Shown: positions 11,310-23,753 of the stretch, piece by piece
Position numbering within the stretch: position 1 is the stretch's first letter
Layout of the letters: each line of letters opens with the position of its first letter
Assembly (NCBI GenBank): GCA_030248295.1
Contig: JASANH010001263.1
Location: 248,001 to 312,000 of the forward strand
Direction: 5' to 3'
Source of the DNA: Mesodorylaimus sp. YZB2_4
Lineage: Eukaryota > Nematoda > Enoplea > Dorylaimida > Dorylaimidae
DNA length: 64,000 bases
Notes under the pieces: generated by a model
Databases searched by the model: none
Told to the model about the DNA's origin: nothing
What the model saw: the letters and a program-made list of their open reading frames with translations, nothing else
Translations under genes and position numbers: made by a program

Positions 11310-12733
11310 ATGGACGATCGCAGCGAGGGCGATTACTTGGTCAAGTTGCCAACCAGTAGAAATGTCAAGTGGTTGGAGAAGGAGCCGGTTGTGTTCATGT
11401 TCGGCTGGGCGGGATGTAGGAATCGATATTTGGATAAATACGTGCAATTGTACAACCTGCAAGGGTAAGTAGTCGGGTCGGGGCATGGCTGTTAGCTGGT
11501 CGTGTATCGCCAAGGTGTGTCACATCCGGGTGATCTGGCTGCTTGCGGAGGTATCACTCGGGACCATACAGTTGTGTGTACGTGGATGGTATAGAAATGC
11601 TGTTCACTGTTGCATGGTTTCAGATGCGCCACGTATCAGTTCACGTGTCCGAATGACATCCTATTTTGGCATCAAGAACGACTGCAAGGTCTCGTGGAAA
11701 CTATGGCAGACGAGTTTATGGAATCGGGCTACGGCGAGCATCCCATTCTCTTTCACGTGTTCAGCAATGGTGGTTGTTACGTTCTATTACGTTTCTTGCA
11801 ATACTTTCAAACTCGACGGCAACGGGCTTCGTCGTCGGGAATGGAAGAAGTGGATATACGTGGTTTGGTATTCGATAGCGGGCCGGCGCGCAGTTCGGGT
11901 TGGACACGGGCTCAAGCGTTCACCGAGGCCATGTACGGAAATTATCGACCATGGATTAAATGCCTCTTGGCCGGAGCGTTGGGCGTGGTGTTCTCGATTT
12001 GCAATTGGTATCGAGCCACAGTGAACTGGTTTCGCGGATTGCCATCGCCCACGTCCACACATCCGTACGCGGCTCTAGGAAAGTTGGATCTGCGATGCCC
12101 GATGATGTTCCTCTATTCGACGGCCGATGCCATTTGTAAATATCACTACATCGAAGCTTTCATGGAAAAGCAGCGTCGACGAGGAGTTCGGGTGAGTCGC
12201 GGCGGACAAGGGGTGATGCCAAAAGTGTGGATTTGGGAGCAGTGTTGGCCAACGAGGCTCGGGGTTAGAAGATTATCAATCAGTAGGAAAGACGATACAT
12301 CAGCATACAGGGTCTGGCCGAACAAGGGTGGGATGTACCCTTATTCCATCCCCTACTGTATCTGTACCACTCACGATCAGGTAGGCACTGTAGGACTCGC
12401 TTATTCACCCGTTTCACCTCACATTATGCTGAAGATGAGATCAGATGCAGGAGTCTTCCAACCATCACTGCCACATGAATGCGACTTCAGGTAACGCAAG
12501 TTCGCTTCGACAATTCTCCGCACTGTCAACACGCACGATTTCATCCAAACGAGTACAACGAGGCTGTGAAGACGTTCTTATACGAAGCCATGGGAACGTC
12601 GCCAACATCGTCCACCAAGTCCAGATCGAAGTCCGGTGATGCAGACAACGGTGAAGATTTCGTTCAAGTGGGCGATAATGGCAATGACAACGACAAGAAC
12701 GATGACACCGATGATTTCGAGCTAGCCGAGTGA
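11310..12733 (+). CDS. TMEM53: TMEM53-like DUF829 protein
   Basis: Three exons, 11310-11464, 11624-12191 and 12491-12733; 321 residues in frame. It belongs to the DUF829/TMEM53 family, an alpha/beta-hydrolase fold at the nuclear envelope and ER. Matches to human TMEM53: FGWAGCRNRYLDKY near residue 31, HVFSNGG (nucleophile-elbow position, Ser) near 96, FDSGPARSSGW, a hydrophobic helix with FRGLPSPTSTHPY, LYSTADAICKYHYIE (acid position), and DNSPHCQHARFHP (His position) in the last exon. The C-terminal 40 residues are Asp/Asn-rich and longer than in vertebrates. In vertebrates TMEM53 restrains SMAD signalling at the nuclear envelope; catalysis is unproven. Confidence 0.88.
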
Positions 12734-12857
12734 GCAAATGTGATTGGTTACTGCTAGAATGTGCTTGATCAGACAATTCGCCAGCTCTTCAAGGTTGGTG
12801 CAAGAATGAAAAAAGTAAATTTTATGAAATAAACTTGGAATAGAAAAAGTAAAAAAC

Positions 12858-15098
12858 TTATGACTTCTTTTCAGTTTCGTAAGCTTGAATTTGCTTTTTA
12901 ACTTTGATTTCCATCCTCTTCTCGGGTGTCTCTCTTGTATAGTGTTCCACAAATTCACCTTCCGGATTCATAAGGTACATGACGATCGAATGGTCTACCT
13001 GAAATGGCCTGGTGGCTTTGAGAGGCGGAGGTAATTTGCTGTACATACTTACGATATAATCATTCTCCATCTTGGGTCCTTCGCTGAAGTACACACGGAA
13101 CGTCTTGCATACTTTGGCTACTTGTTCCACTGTTCCACTGAATCCCATCAATTCTGGCGAGTACTCTAAAAAGCGAATATTTTACTGCATGTACCTGGTA
13201 CAGTATGCTTGCGGCTGGCCATACTCGTGGGATCATCCAAGGATCTTTGGTACCCACCACCCAACCCCTAAGACTTACCTTGACAGTAAGCCTTGATATT
13301 TTCTGGTGTGTCCCGATACGGATCGACAGTGAAAAACAACGGATACACTTTCGGCATTTTTGGATCTTTTTCTAAAAGGAACATGAACAGAGAACAATCA
13401 AATCAATAGAAATCGACTTACTCAGATTTTCAATAACATTAATCAGCTTCTCCAGTTCTTCAGGACACACGTCGGGACAATGCGTGAAGCCGAAATAGAT
13501 GATCAACCATTTGCCTAGGTAGTCTCGCCACGACACTTGCTCCTTGTTGTAGTTGACTAGTTCCCACGGACCGCCAATCAAAGGTTTCCCAACCTTGCCC
13601 ACATATTTGGCCATGGTCTGGTTGATTTCTGGAGGCAAAACAATCATTTTGATCATTAAATTTGACTAGATACTGGCGGGTTTTTGGACTTGGACTCGCA
13701 GTGTAATGTGTTTGGCGTGTGGGGGCGCCGCAGTATGCGGTTGCCATCATTGGCCTCTCGATACCACCCCCCAGGCGAGGGGCGAGGCCGATACTCGGGT
13801 TCATGTCTCTGACAACTAGGAGTCGTGCCTGGCGTGTTTTTTAGCCCATCCACCCAAAGAACCCGTAGGGCCGTAACAGCCTTGTGGGTGTGGATCAGTA
13901 AGCCTCACCGCCCATCGATGCTCATGCCACCATTCAGGTGCTGAGATGGGCACGACATGAAGCGGAGTTTATAAAGCGTGAGTCAGACACCCATGCAGCT
14001 AGGGGTAGGTGCAGAATTAATATTGTGGCCCACTGGAAAATGCCATCGCTTCAGTGCTCAAATACATGGATTAATGAGCAGATAATCCTCCACCCTCTCA
14101 CCTTCATCTTTCTTATTCTTTGTATTCCGTACGAAGTAAACGGCCACTGAGCCAACGGCGAGGAAAATTGCGAATGAAGCCCACGTGACAGGGCCCTGAA
14201 AGAACCAAGTCAGCGTACGTGCACACAGGCACACTTTGCAATCCAGTATGCTGAAGCCCAAGTCACACCTGCAAGTCCAAAGAAAGATTTCAAACGAATA
14301 TTGAGTCAAAATAGAAATAGGTTTCGTAATTTTCATTTAAGGGTCATACAAAACCATGAGGCTGGAATGCCATAGCACAGTCATGTCATACTTGTCATAC
14401 TTTATTCGTGGCCGAGCACTATATCTACAGGGCAATAGAGGGCTAAGGAACACATCCAAAGCCCGCTCAACGCTCAAGTTTTCATATGCCCTCAAGTTGT
14501 ATGGTCTGTACGAAATACGTGCCTTGGCATAGGATAAGGGCTTGAAAAAGTATTTCTGAGGGATCAAGAATTACAAGTCCTTAATTGGGTGGCTAGAAAA
14601 GCACAGCTTGCGATTAGAGGTCTTGGGCTAATCGTGAGTAAGGATCGCTATCACAAGGAAAGACCCCCAAAATAGCCCTCTGAATCAGCCTGATCTAAGC
14701 TTTCTGCTGAGAAAAGGCCCCACAGTAGGATTAGACAAAGCCGAACCCGATGTGGCGCGAGTTAGTCTAGCAGCAAAGTTTCTGAGAATGGTCCATATCG
14801 AGCCCGATGGCTGGTCATTACAGTATAGCTGGCCCTTGTTAGAGTAAAAAAAGAGTAGACACAAGCATGAGGGAGGGTCTTGCTTGGGCCCTGTGTAGTA
14901 CGAGCACTCGGTGTGACCACTTACTCGTGACGATGGTTTGAGCGAAGTCTGTTTTGGTGTTTCGCTTGATGACGAAAAGTAACGTTGGCGCACTGACAAT
15001 AAGCCACCTGATCGAAAGAAAGCTACTGCAGAGTTCAAGGAGGAGAGACGAGGATTCTGAAACAAGAAGGGAGTCAAGGGAGCTAAAATCGTGAGCAT
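12858..15098 (-). CDS. SCO1: SCO1 mitochondrial copper chaperone
   Basis: Six exons on the minus strand: 15098-14925, 14195-14102, 13628-13422, 13371-13279, 13165-13053 and 12998-12858; 273 residues in frame. SCO1 delivers copper to the CuA site of cytochrome c oxidase subunit 2 from the inner mitochondrial membrane. Exon 1 is a Ser/Arg-rich presequence without acidic residues until late; exon 2 carries the membrane helix after [10 protein letters not shown]; exon 3 holds GKPLIGGPW and the copper site [13 protein letters not shown] (CxxxC); the last exon gives the third ligand in VDHSIVMYL. The thioredoxin-like core reads through all junctions. The 0.7 kb intron between exons 1 and 2 is the largest. 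Start chosen at 15098 because it gives a clean mitochondrial presequence; an upstream in-frame ATG at 15194 is less likely. It could be SCO2, but invertebrates usually have one SCO gene. Confidence 0.93.
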
Positions 15099-15448
15099 GC
15101 GGCTGACCTGGACTGGGATGTACAATAAGTGTATTGATAGTACATTACAGTGTGCAGCCTCCAGGTGATGGCGCATTATTCCGTAATCACACACCCATGG
15201 AAGTGCTATTGAATTGGACGAGTAAGTTTGAGCAGGTTATGTGAATGCTGAGCAGACTGCACTGACTGCGCGGGCTGCTAGCATTTTGGTATCGTTGTGT
15301 ACAATGTACAGTTGACCCTATGCAGTTGTATGTGCCTAGAGCAAGCGTACTGTGTCCACACATAGGTTACTGATTGCGGAAATCTTAACTCTGACGATTT
15401 ATTGGCCTCATCACATCGGGAAACGACTAAACAAAAATCAAAAAGTAT

Positions 15449-15530
15449 CGCTGCGAACAGGGTTCGAACCTGTGCGGGAGAATCCCATCAGATTTCAAGT
15501 CTGACTCCTTAACCACTCGGACATCGCAGC
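15449..15530 (-). tRNA. tRNA-Ser (UGA anticodon)
   Basis: An 82-base serine tRNA on the minus strand. The acceptor stem pairs GCTGCGA with TCGCAGC, followed by discriminator G. The anticodon stem TCAGA/TCTGA encloses loop CTTGAAA, so the anticodon is TGA (plus-strand 15495-15497). The long variable arm (GGGATTCTCCC) is typical of type II serine tRNAs, and the T loop reads GGTTCGAACCC. No intron. Box A (TGTCCGAGTGG-like) and box B (GGTTCGAAC) are intact, so it should be expressed. Confidence 0.97.
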
Positions 15531-16685
15531 GGTGGTCGAGAAAAGAGAGATTCGCCCCGACCATCGCAGCCGCGAAACACATGGCCTACTCTTCGTGACC
15601 TCGTGAACTCATAAGTTAGCTCAGAGTGTAGAAAACTTACTGGACAGCGTTTACTAGCAAGCAAGGGTCGCGCGAACTGATACATACAATTAGAACAAAA
15701 TAAAGGAACCAAAAATTTTCCCCACCTGCCCAGAAATTAACGATCGATTGCAATATCGAACTCCACATTGAAAAAGCCGCACTAACGCCATTATCAAAAT
15801 TATCTATGCAAACCAATCAATAAAACAAGCAGCCAATAAGCGCCACTACGCGTGTTCTGTCGTAAAAACCAAGTAAGCCGCAGTCCCGATCCAAAACTAT
15901 ATTCGGACCGAATTTCCCGCCAAATGGCAGACAGATGAGCAGACATTGCGTGGGCGGTAGCTGCTTATGACAAAAGGACATATTCTTGTGCGGCCGAAAC
16001 CATATTCTGTTCTGTTCTTTCTATTCTTTTCTCTTCAATCTGTTGGGGGCAGACAGGGCTGCGTTGAATGGATGTCGAAGGCCGGGCGTTTGTTCGGATG
16101 CAATGATGCACATGGCTTACCTTGGCCTTATATGTTCATTGTGTACCTTGCATAAGTGCTAAGAGGAGACGCGGTATGGTTGAGCGTGGGCGAGACTAGA
16201 AAGGGGAGGGCAGTCCGTTCTGTAGCGCGTACAGATAAAATGTACCTATTACTGTGACGATGTGAGTCTGGGTTACCGTGTACCCCGTCCTACGTGACCA
16301 GTAATAAAGACGGGAAGAAGGCGCGCCGTTGGCTGGAGAGGAGACCTTTGCGCCGGGAGGACGTGTACATACAATGGCTTGCTAAGATTTCTGGCGCTAG
16401 GTCCCGTTCGTGGTTGATGACAGCGTGTGAGAAACCTCGGCACATCCTCGTCATATTTGCTAACCTATTCCCTCGAGCGAGGTTGTGCGGCACCAGTTTG
16501 AGGCGGTTATCTTCTTATCACGTCGATTCCTTCAACACGTAAGCTTACTCCCTGGCCGTTGGCGTATGTGTTTTATTCTATGCTGGACCCTCTGGTTTAT
16601 GCCTGGCGTGCTATCTCTCACATTCCAGACGTGGCTTTTGTTCTTCGGCCCACTTTAAAACTGCCCTTTTTTAAGAATTCTCCAC
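15531..16685. promoter_or_regulatory. Region between tRNA-Ser and AEBP2
   Basis: About 1.15 kb without a convincing gene. It should contain the AEBP2 promoter and 5' UTR. Short frames at 15967-16155 and 16294-16542 have no recognisable motif. Confidence 0.4.
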
Positions 16686-19601
16686 ATGTCGCTTGTGGTC
16701 GAAGCGTCGCCATCATCGCCGACCACTGTTAAGTCGACGCGTGATCACCGAGGCGCCGTATTTCCCACTTTCCTATCACCTTTATCGCCCGAATCACCAC
16801 CACCTTTGATTGGTCCTCATCTGTACAATCAGTTCACACCGATCAAGGCGATCGATCCTTTCGTCTTGCGCTCGAGTCCTCATTGTCGATCTCCCGTCGC
16901 GCGCATTTGGGTCAGACCGAAACGTTCATATTTTGCTGACAAGGATTCTCAACAACCATCCGGCGACTGCGAGGTGGAAGTGCCAACACCGGTCAAGAAA
17001 GCAGCCAAACGATTGATCGATTTTGACCCTTTCGGCGTATTTGACTCAAACAGTCGCGATTCGGGATTCGACTCTGAAACCAGTCGATTGAGTTACAGTT
17101 TATCGAGTGCGAGCAGTGGTGGGATTAATTCGAACCCGGGTACACCGTCTTCGAGCCATAGCGTCAGCCATGGATTGTGCCTGACCCCACTCGCCCACGA
17201 CGATCCGTTGCCTAGTTTGGCGGACGCAGCCAAATCGACGCATCTGTGTTTATGGGACGATTGCACTGATCCAGATTTAGTGTTGGAAGAGGAGGACGAG
17301 ACGAGACGAGATTTATTGAGTCACGTTCTCTCCCGCCACGTTCAGCCATTGGAGGTGGATCGTGAGAAGTGCAAGGAGAAGGATCAACCATCCTTATTCA
17401 AATGCCTTTGGCGAGGCTGTAAAGTCTACGCGAAGGGATCGAAGCTTTATTCGTGGCTGGAAAATCACGTCATCGAACGACACGCAGGGCCTCGCCCATT
17501 CGCTTGTCCATTACCCGGCTGCCATCTACGTTTTGGTTCGAAATTATCTGCTGAACGTCATATAAACAGTCACTTTGCCAGCGAGGATCCGCCGACCAAA
17601 GAGATGGCACCGTCAAATTTGGTCAATAATCCGTCTCCAATTTCTACATCGGCATTTCGTCGTCGCGGCACTCCGAAGTCGTCGCTGAACAAACAGCAGC
17701 AGATTGCAGCCAATACTCGGTCCTCAGCCAAACGAAGGCTTCTGCAAGAAGGATGTCAACGGCCACACAAACGACCTCAGGGAAAGCCATTAGATCGGCT
17801 GGCTGCGAAAACGCGTCGGGAAAACGCCATTCAACGACCCATTCAGAATGGATCGAAAGCGGTCAACCAATCGCACTCGGCCAACAAACTATCGTCAAAA
17901 AATGCTATTCGAACTCGTCACGGTGGCAGATTTCGAGTCGATGTCGGCTCTTCTCTTGTTCAAAAGAATCGACAGACCGAATTCAACGAGGACAAGGCCA
18001 AAGGGAATGCGGAAGCGAGAAATTTGAAAAAACAGCTTTCGTTCAATTCAAATTCAACATCAACGTCGTCTCTCAGCAAAAAGACGACGCCGATCTCACC
18101 AACCGATATCAGTATTGCTAAAACTGTAACGACCTTGGAAGCGCCTGGCACAACACCAGCGGCTGGTATCGGCGGCGCGGTTAAAAGAAAAAATGTTCGT
18201 GCAAAAAGTAAGTAAAAAATTGGTTTTTTATAATGAAGAGGAGATGACCGACTACATTCGGGCGCATGCGCGGGTTTTTTGGGGTCTCTGACGTATTTTG
18301 ATTGATTAGTTTACGTGTTAAAGAGTTTCCAAACGTTCTTTGCTTGAAACGAGATGCAAGAACGAATCTGGCCTTATGCCAGTACCGAAGTCGACAAGTG
18401 TATACGAGTCGGCGCGTTCGCAAAACAGTCATTACTTTGATATAGTTAGTTGGTTGTCAGAAAGAAATGTATGTTGTAAACGAGGGCATCCTGTTTGTTA
18501 AGCCGTTGCAATAAGCTTATCATCGAGTAGATTCTCTCCTTCTCTGTCTTGTGTTAAAATTTAATCGCTGCCTCATTACTTTGCTTAATGTCAGTGTATT
18601 CAAAATCTTGGAGGCCTTCGCTAATTAGCAGTTATACGGCCTATGTCGTAGGCTAATGAGAGCTTTCCATGCGATTATAGCGACTGGGCATGATAATTAG
18701 AAAGGAGTTGCCTACGTGCGTGACGTTGTTCTTGTCAAATGAGCGAAATCATACAGCGATGCGCATGGATTAGAAGAAAGGGGTGACTCGTGGGGAGCCA
18801 AGTTATATGTTGAGGTGACCTTTATCGTGACGTATGTCTTAGCAGAGCTGTGCCGGCTAAAGGTGCCTAAATGAGTGATGATGTTTTATATATATATTCC
18901 CCCTTTTTTTAGATTTACCCGAAGATGCGTTCGATGGCATGCACGCACGCGCCATGCATTTTTTGGCGGCGAAATGTATGTTGTCGATGAAAAAACAGAC
19001 GGATATGAACAGTGGTAGAAAGAATTCACCTTCTTGCCCGAAATGCTCAGGGAACTCTGCCCATACGGATACGACGTTGGCGACAAACTGTCGTCGCTCG
19101 GAGACGGCTTCAGGCCATTGCATTTGCTCGGATTATATTACATTCCAAGCCAAGGTAAGGAGAATTTGAAATTAGTGCTTATAGGTGTTAGGTAGGTGGC
19201 TGGGTCTTTATGCTATGATTACCATGGGGAAAGTTTCCTTGGAAACAATGCTGACACATAATGACCTGAATTTACCAGCAGGTTGCCGTTTGAAGTTTAT
19301 CGAAGCGAGGGAAAATGTAGTTTATGAGACGGTCCCTAGACGATAGTATTCTAATGCAAAGATTTGCGTGTAATTTGCGCATCCATTTTAGGTATTGGCC
19401 AAGCGTACGTGTAAGAATGGGAAGAAAACCAATGAATCGTGTTTGTCAGCACAGTACGAATTGCTCTGCTCTTGGACGCCGGCGGGTCTTCTACCGTTGA
19501 AGTGGATAGAAGAGACTTTTTTTAAGTCAACCGTACGTTTACCTCGATCGCTTTTTCCGTCGTTGGTGGCGCAAGGCTTGGCGAAGGAGGAAGCTGCTTA
19601 G
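16686..19601 (+). CDS. AEBP2: AEBP2/jing, PRC2-associated zinc-finger protein
   Basis: Three exons: 16686-18207, 18913-19154 and 19392-19601; 657 residues in frame. AEBP2 is an accessory subunit of Polycomb repressive complex 2; Drosophila jing is the orthologue. Exon 1 encodes a disordered Ser/Pro-rich N-terminus, then three C2H2 fingers: an irregular one starting LCLWDDC (about 188), then CLWRGCKVYAKGSKLYSWL (about 240) and CPLPGCHLRFGSKL (about 275), matching the CLWKGCKVY and CNASF fingers of human AEBP2. A basic linker with serine-rich tracts follows. The last two exons hold the C-terminal region: DAFDGMHARAMHFLAAKC, SDYITFQAK-VLAKRT and the LLCSWTPAGLLPLKW segment, aligning with the vertebrate FHSTVIAKR...LLHWMPEEILPDVWV block. 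The linker between fingers and C-terminal block is much longer than in vertebrates. Confidence 0.85.
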
Positions 19602-20788
19602 GGAAGAGAAGGGGAACGGATCATGTCTGCCCTATTGCCTAAGGAGTACGAAGGTGAGTGAAAGAAGGAGTGCCCCAAATTTTTGTTTGTTTTTTCCACG
19701 ATTTTTTGTCGTTGAGCTGCAATTGTGAAATAGTACGAAACTTTCACCAGTTGTCTTTCGGTCGTGGTCGCAGTGCACACAGCGTGTAGCAGTGCAAGAA
19801 TTAAAAAGCGGATATTGATTTGTACAGGTTCATGCATTTTGATTGTGCAAACTTGCTTTTTGTGTATTTGAGAATAGCTTTGGAAGCGAGGATGGTACAT
19901 AATTAATACGCGTTCGAGTCCTGCCATATTAAAAAATTTTAGGCATAGGTACTCCCCCCCCCCCACGACCGCTTTGTGAATATTTGCTGTTATTAGGCAC
20001 CAATTTTTGTGTCGCTCAAATTTTAACCAAGTTTTTTGGGAGTAGATTATCCAAGGCGGAATGTTATATGATAACTTTTTTTGGAGGGGACTATTCGACC
20101 GAGTTCTGATGGATAAAAGTTTATTTTTTCAATGTTTTTTGTTGGCAGGAGAATGGTTGGTGCTGCGTGCACTTTCCCTTTCGAGTCGGCCATGCAGTAC
20201 TGATAAGTTAACAGTGTTGATATTGCGTGAGACACTGCCAAGGGAAAGGCGAGCGGTAGGATAGAATTGCGTGGGGTCTTTCTCAATCAGACCATATTTT
20301 CGGAGAATGGCTTTTTGAAAGCGGTTAAATTATTTTTTGATACCCTTTGCATGTTTGATGTCTGTTGATTGTAATTTATGGCGTGTGTGTGTAATTTATG
20401 TAGAGATGGGACACTGGATGTATAGCTGGTCAATTTAGGTTCTATGTGTTTTGTGTGGTGTGAATGGAAATTGGCAGAAAATGACAGGTTCTCAAGATAG
20501 GGTATTTTGGTATGACTAGTTGTTTGTCCTAGGTTCTTTGTGGGATAACTCAATTTGCAATATTACATGGACTGATGGCTTATACTTGGGAGGGGTGGAC
20601 GAGCAGCTGGTGTGTATGCCATGAAGTGAACTTGACGAGTATCTTATGTCGTGGTTGTTTTGCATATTGTATACGTGTGCGTATGAACATAAAGATGGAC
20701 GATGCGGGGCAGCTGGCATGTCATGTGTTCTTAGTCATAGCGTACCTTGGATTGGTGTGAGACCAGGGTGTCAGTTTTGTGTTTTTAG
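19602..20788. other. Intergenic / UTR stretch
   Basis: AEBP2 3' UTR and 5' region of the next gene. T-rich and G/T-rich, with a run of 11 C near 19957. No gene, RNA or repeat recognised. Confidence 0.45.
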
Positions 20789-20792
20789 CGTT

Positions 20793-21088
20793 ATGGAGTT
20801 GCAATCAGTGAAATCAGAAGTGAGTGCGCCGACGAACCCTGAATTGATCGAGACGGCTAATACGGTTTTGAAGAAATTACAGGAGGCCGTAGCCGAGCGT
20901 ATGGACACGGCTACGGGTGAAACTGGCCAGAGTGTGGCGGTGGACAGTGAGCAGCAGATGGACGGCTATGTGGCAGTGTGCGAGAAGGAAGGCGCCGAGG
21001 CGGTCGAGTTGCCCTTGCAAGAAGATGGGGCCTTGGCCGTCAGCACGTTGCAGATTGAGTTCACAGGAGCCTTGGGACTCAAGTACAG
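20793..21088 (+). CDS. Acidic exon, possibly first coding exon of the zinc-finger gene
   Basis: An open exon of 98 codons plus two bases, starting at an ATG four bases after an acceptor-like tttttag (20787-20788) and ending at a good donor (CAG|gtaagc). The peptide is acidic, with Glu/Val/Ala-rich helix-forming stretches and no known domain. Its neighbour downstream is the U1-type zinc-finger exon at 22883. The phases do not fit directly: this exon leaves two bases and the next needs one, so either a small exon (length one less than a multiple of three) lies between, or the two belong to different transcripts. Confidence 0.5.
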
Positions 21089-22882
21089 GTAAGCGTGGTG
21101 TGGTTGGGCAAGGATGCAATATACTGAGCATAGTGCGAACTCAAGGGCGTGTGCTTGGGGAAGAGTGGCTGGAGCAGATGGCACTCCTGGCTGGCTGGAG
21201 TATGTGCTCGATGGGGTCTTGGTCGGGTATGGAAATCATGTCCTCCTGCCCATACCAGTGTCCATCAGTTAGTGAACGGGTATGAAGGATGTAGGTGCTT
21301 CGAGCGGCCGATTAAAGCAGCCTGGCATTCTGGGTGGTGGTCAGGTGAGACAATCACCACTGCACCGTGTATAAGGTGGTCAGCCAGGAGGGATGCACCA
21401 TCTTCCCGGGGCTGCTTCCATGCATATTACACTGCATAGAAGCAGTCAGGTGCATGTGTGACCAGCATTACTGGGTGGCCGGAAGGTGGATAATCTCCCC
21501 TGGCTGGAAGACATTCACCCCTCTGATTGATGTCTCGCTAAAGTTTTTTGTCGCAGAGAATTCGGGCCCTCACATCTCCCACCGCCTGGCTGCGCTGATT
21601 ACACATATGTCGATTGCACGCCTGGCCATCGACCATCTGTACTGAGCCGCAGCTGGGCGCGTCACCCGGATAGATGATGTTTCAGCCATGGATCGGGTAG
21701 GAAGGACTTGGTTAACTGCTGTGGGTTTATGGCCTGGTGCAAAGCTCCAACTCACCAGCTACTCTCATCAGCCACATGGACCCAAAGTAGTAGGCGATAA
21801 TAGAAAAAATAAGCCTAGTCTAGAAACATCAATCGGAGACGGTTGACGGCTCGCAACCAGGGGAGGTATCGATCTCCTGACCGCCAGGAATGCTGGTTAC
21901 ATAATACGTCTGGGGCCCAGCGTCGACTGTCCAGACCAGACTGGATCGGAAACTTTGAATTCCCGCCGCAATGTCCTCTCCCTCTCTAGCGTAGTAGCGA
22001 GTATTTCTTCATGCGGGCAGGTAGAATCGTAGCTCGACCAATTGAGGAGTGTCAATAAATGATATCCGCCCTAGTTTTGAATTTTTGACCCCTCCCCAGC
22101 CACTGTCCGCAACTGTCCACGAAATGGCGTCCACCAGCGAAAACCCCAAAAACAGGATCCTCAGTTAAGACTTGTGAAATTCTACGCTATCAGAACAGTA
22201 AAAGGGCAAAATCAGGGACGACCACGCTCACTTATTTCTGCAGGACCATTTCAGAAACTGCCAGACTGCGGATGCTCCTTTATCAATGAAAGAGTGCATC
22301 ATTCACAGATGAGTAGGCGCAATATAACGTTGGGTCGGGTGGGTCAATGCTGGTCTGGGGCCGTACTGCTGGTGGCAGTAACTGATTGAAAAACCCCAGG
22401 GCAGCCAACCAAGTTTTCGAACATGATCCATGGCTGAAACATCACCCTGATGGGATCAATTGCCAGACGAGTCTGTACGCACGAATTCAGTTGATTTTTG
22501 GTTGCAGGAACCCAAGCAGTGGATTGATGAGGGTTATCAAACCTGACGACGACGGCATGTTAAAACCACCACCCGCAGGTTGGAAAACGACCCGCTTTAT
22601 CGCTTGCATTCCTCGAGGTAGGCGGCTCTGCAATACTTTATGGCTGGCAAAAGTGTTATCTGGGCAAGTTCTTCACATTCTATGATCGTGATCACAACAC
22701 ATTAGCAGTGCCTGTAGACACTGTTTAGGTGCAGCAGAACCAACTGTGCGTGAGCAACTGTCGAAAGTGTGGGAAAGCGAGTACAGAAATAGGGTACCAC
22801 TTGGGGGGGGGTTGCACAGTGGTAGAGTGCTTCGATGGTTTAAGGACAGGCAGAACCAGTTCTAGCTGTCCTTTTCTTTGAG
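21089..22882. other. Long intron or intergenic stretch with no clear gene
   Basis: About 1.8 kb between two exons. It has scattered short frames, a run of nine G at 22802-22812, and two patches resembling tRNA promoter boxes (around 21865 and 22815) that may be old SINE fragments. A hidden small exon is required here if the flanking exons belong to one gene. Confidence 0.35.
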
Positions 22883-23753
22883 AAATCCAAAAACGTTCCT
22901 GGGCTCCGAATGACGACGATGAGACGGATGGCAATGGTATGGAACCACCATGCAAGCGGATCTATGTGGCTCCACTGACTACGTCATCTTCGACCGCTCC
23001 CGTCTCGAATCCGACTCCGTATTCGCAAGCACCAGCGCGTGCATCATTATTAGCGCCCTATGCGGGGCCAAGGCCCATGAGCTTCCCCCCTTCGTCAGCG
23101 CCCGCGACTCCACGACGTTTGGTAAGTTGCCATGTTTGTCTTTTGGGGATGGTGAGAGTGGAAGAGCCTTATCTTTGTCGACTCCCTTTTCAGCCGACTA
23201 AAGTAGCTGCGTTTTGTGACGTGTGCAAAGTTGGTTTGAACAGCGAGAGTCAGGCACAATTGCATTATACGGGCAAGAAACATTTGGATCGAGTGGCCGG
23301 TGCCAGGAACCCAAACGCAACTGGTCCTAATCCTCGTCCACCACGAGGCCGTGGTCGTGGATTATTGCCCAGTGCTGGCCCGCCTACAGCACCAGGCGTG
23401 ATGCCCATGCAACCGAGATGGCCTCCGCCTCGATACCCTCCGCTACCACCACCGCAGCAAGATTTCACCAACGATGGTTCCTACGATTACAATAGCTTCA
23501 CTCAAGTAGGTGTCGCGTGCTCAACCATGCCTTCTCTAGTAAGTTGCAGTGTGGAGTGTTGTTGGGATGGACGATATGAAAGGAAGATGCCTTCTCGAGT
23601 CGATCCTGTCGAGGTGCCAGTCCCCAGGGCCTTTCATACCATCCTCCGCCTGTGTATGGCGTGCGAGTAGCGGTAGCGATCTCTTGGAGATCGCTGACCA
23701 TCCTTCGCTCGGATGAAGGTACAGTGTTGCAATGTTTTTCTTTCTTTCAGTGA
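22883..23753 (+). CDS. U1-type (matrin) zinc-finger protein, C-terminal exons
   Basis: Exons 22883-23121, 23194-23505, and a last exon opening at 23751 whose first codon is TGA. The first starts after cttttctttgag, runs through an acidic patch (NDDDETDGNG) and the ATG at 22939, then a Pro/Ser/Ala-rich stretch. The second holds a single U1-type C2H2 finger, CDVCKVGLNSESQAQLHYTG with KKH following, the double-stranded-RNA-binding type found in ZNF385, ZNF346 and ZMAT proteins, then a basic Arg/Gly-Pro tail (PPRGRGRGLL) ending YNSFTQ. The finger most resembles ZNF385-like proteins, which usually have two to four; only one is seen. Whether 20793-21088 belongs to this gene is unresolved. Confidence 0.65.

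Noticed and set aside
10692-11513. 273-codon minus-strand open frame
   Set aside because: No recognisable domain, His/Ser-rich composition, and it overlaps the first coding exon of the TMEM53-like gene on the other strand.
19955-19970. C-run as a telomere-like or structural repeat
   Set aside because: A single short homopolymer with no repeat unit around it.
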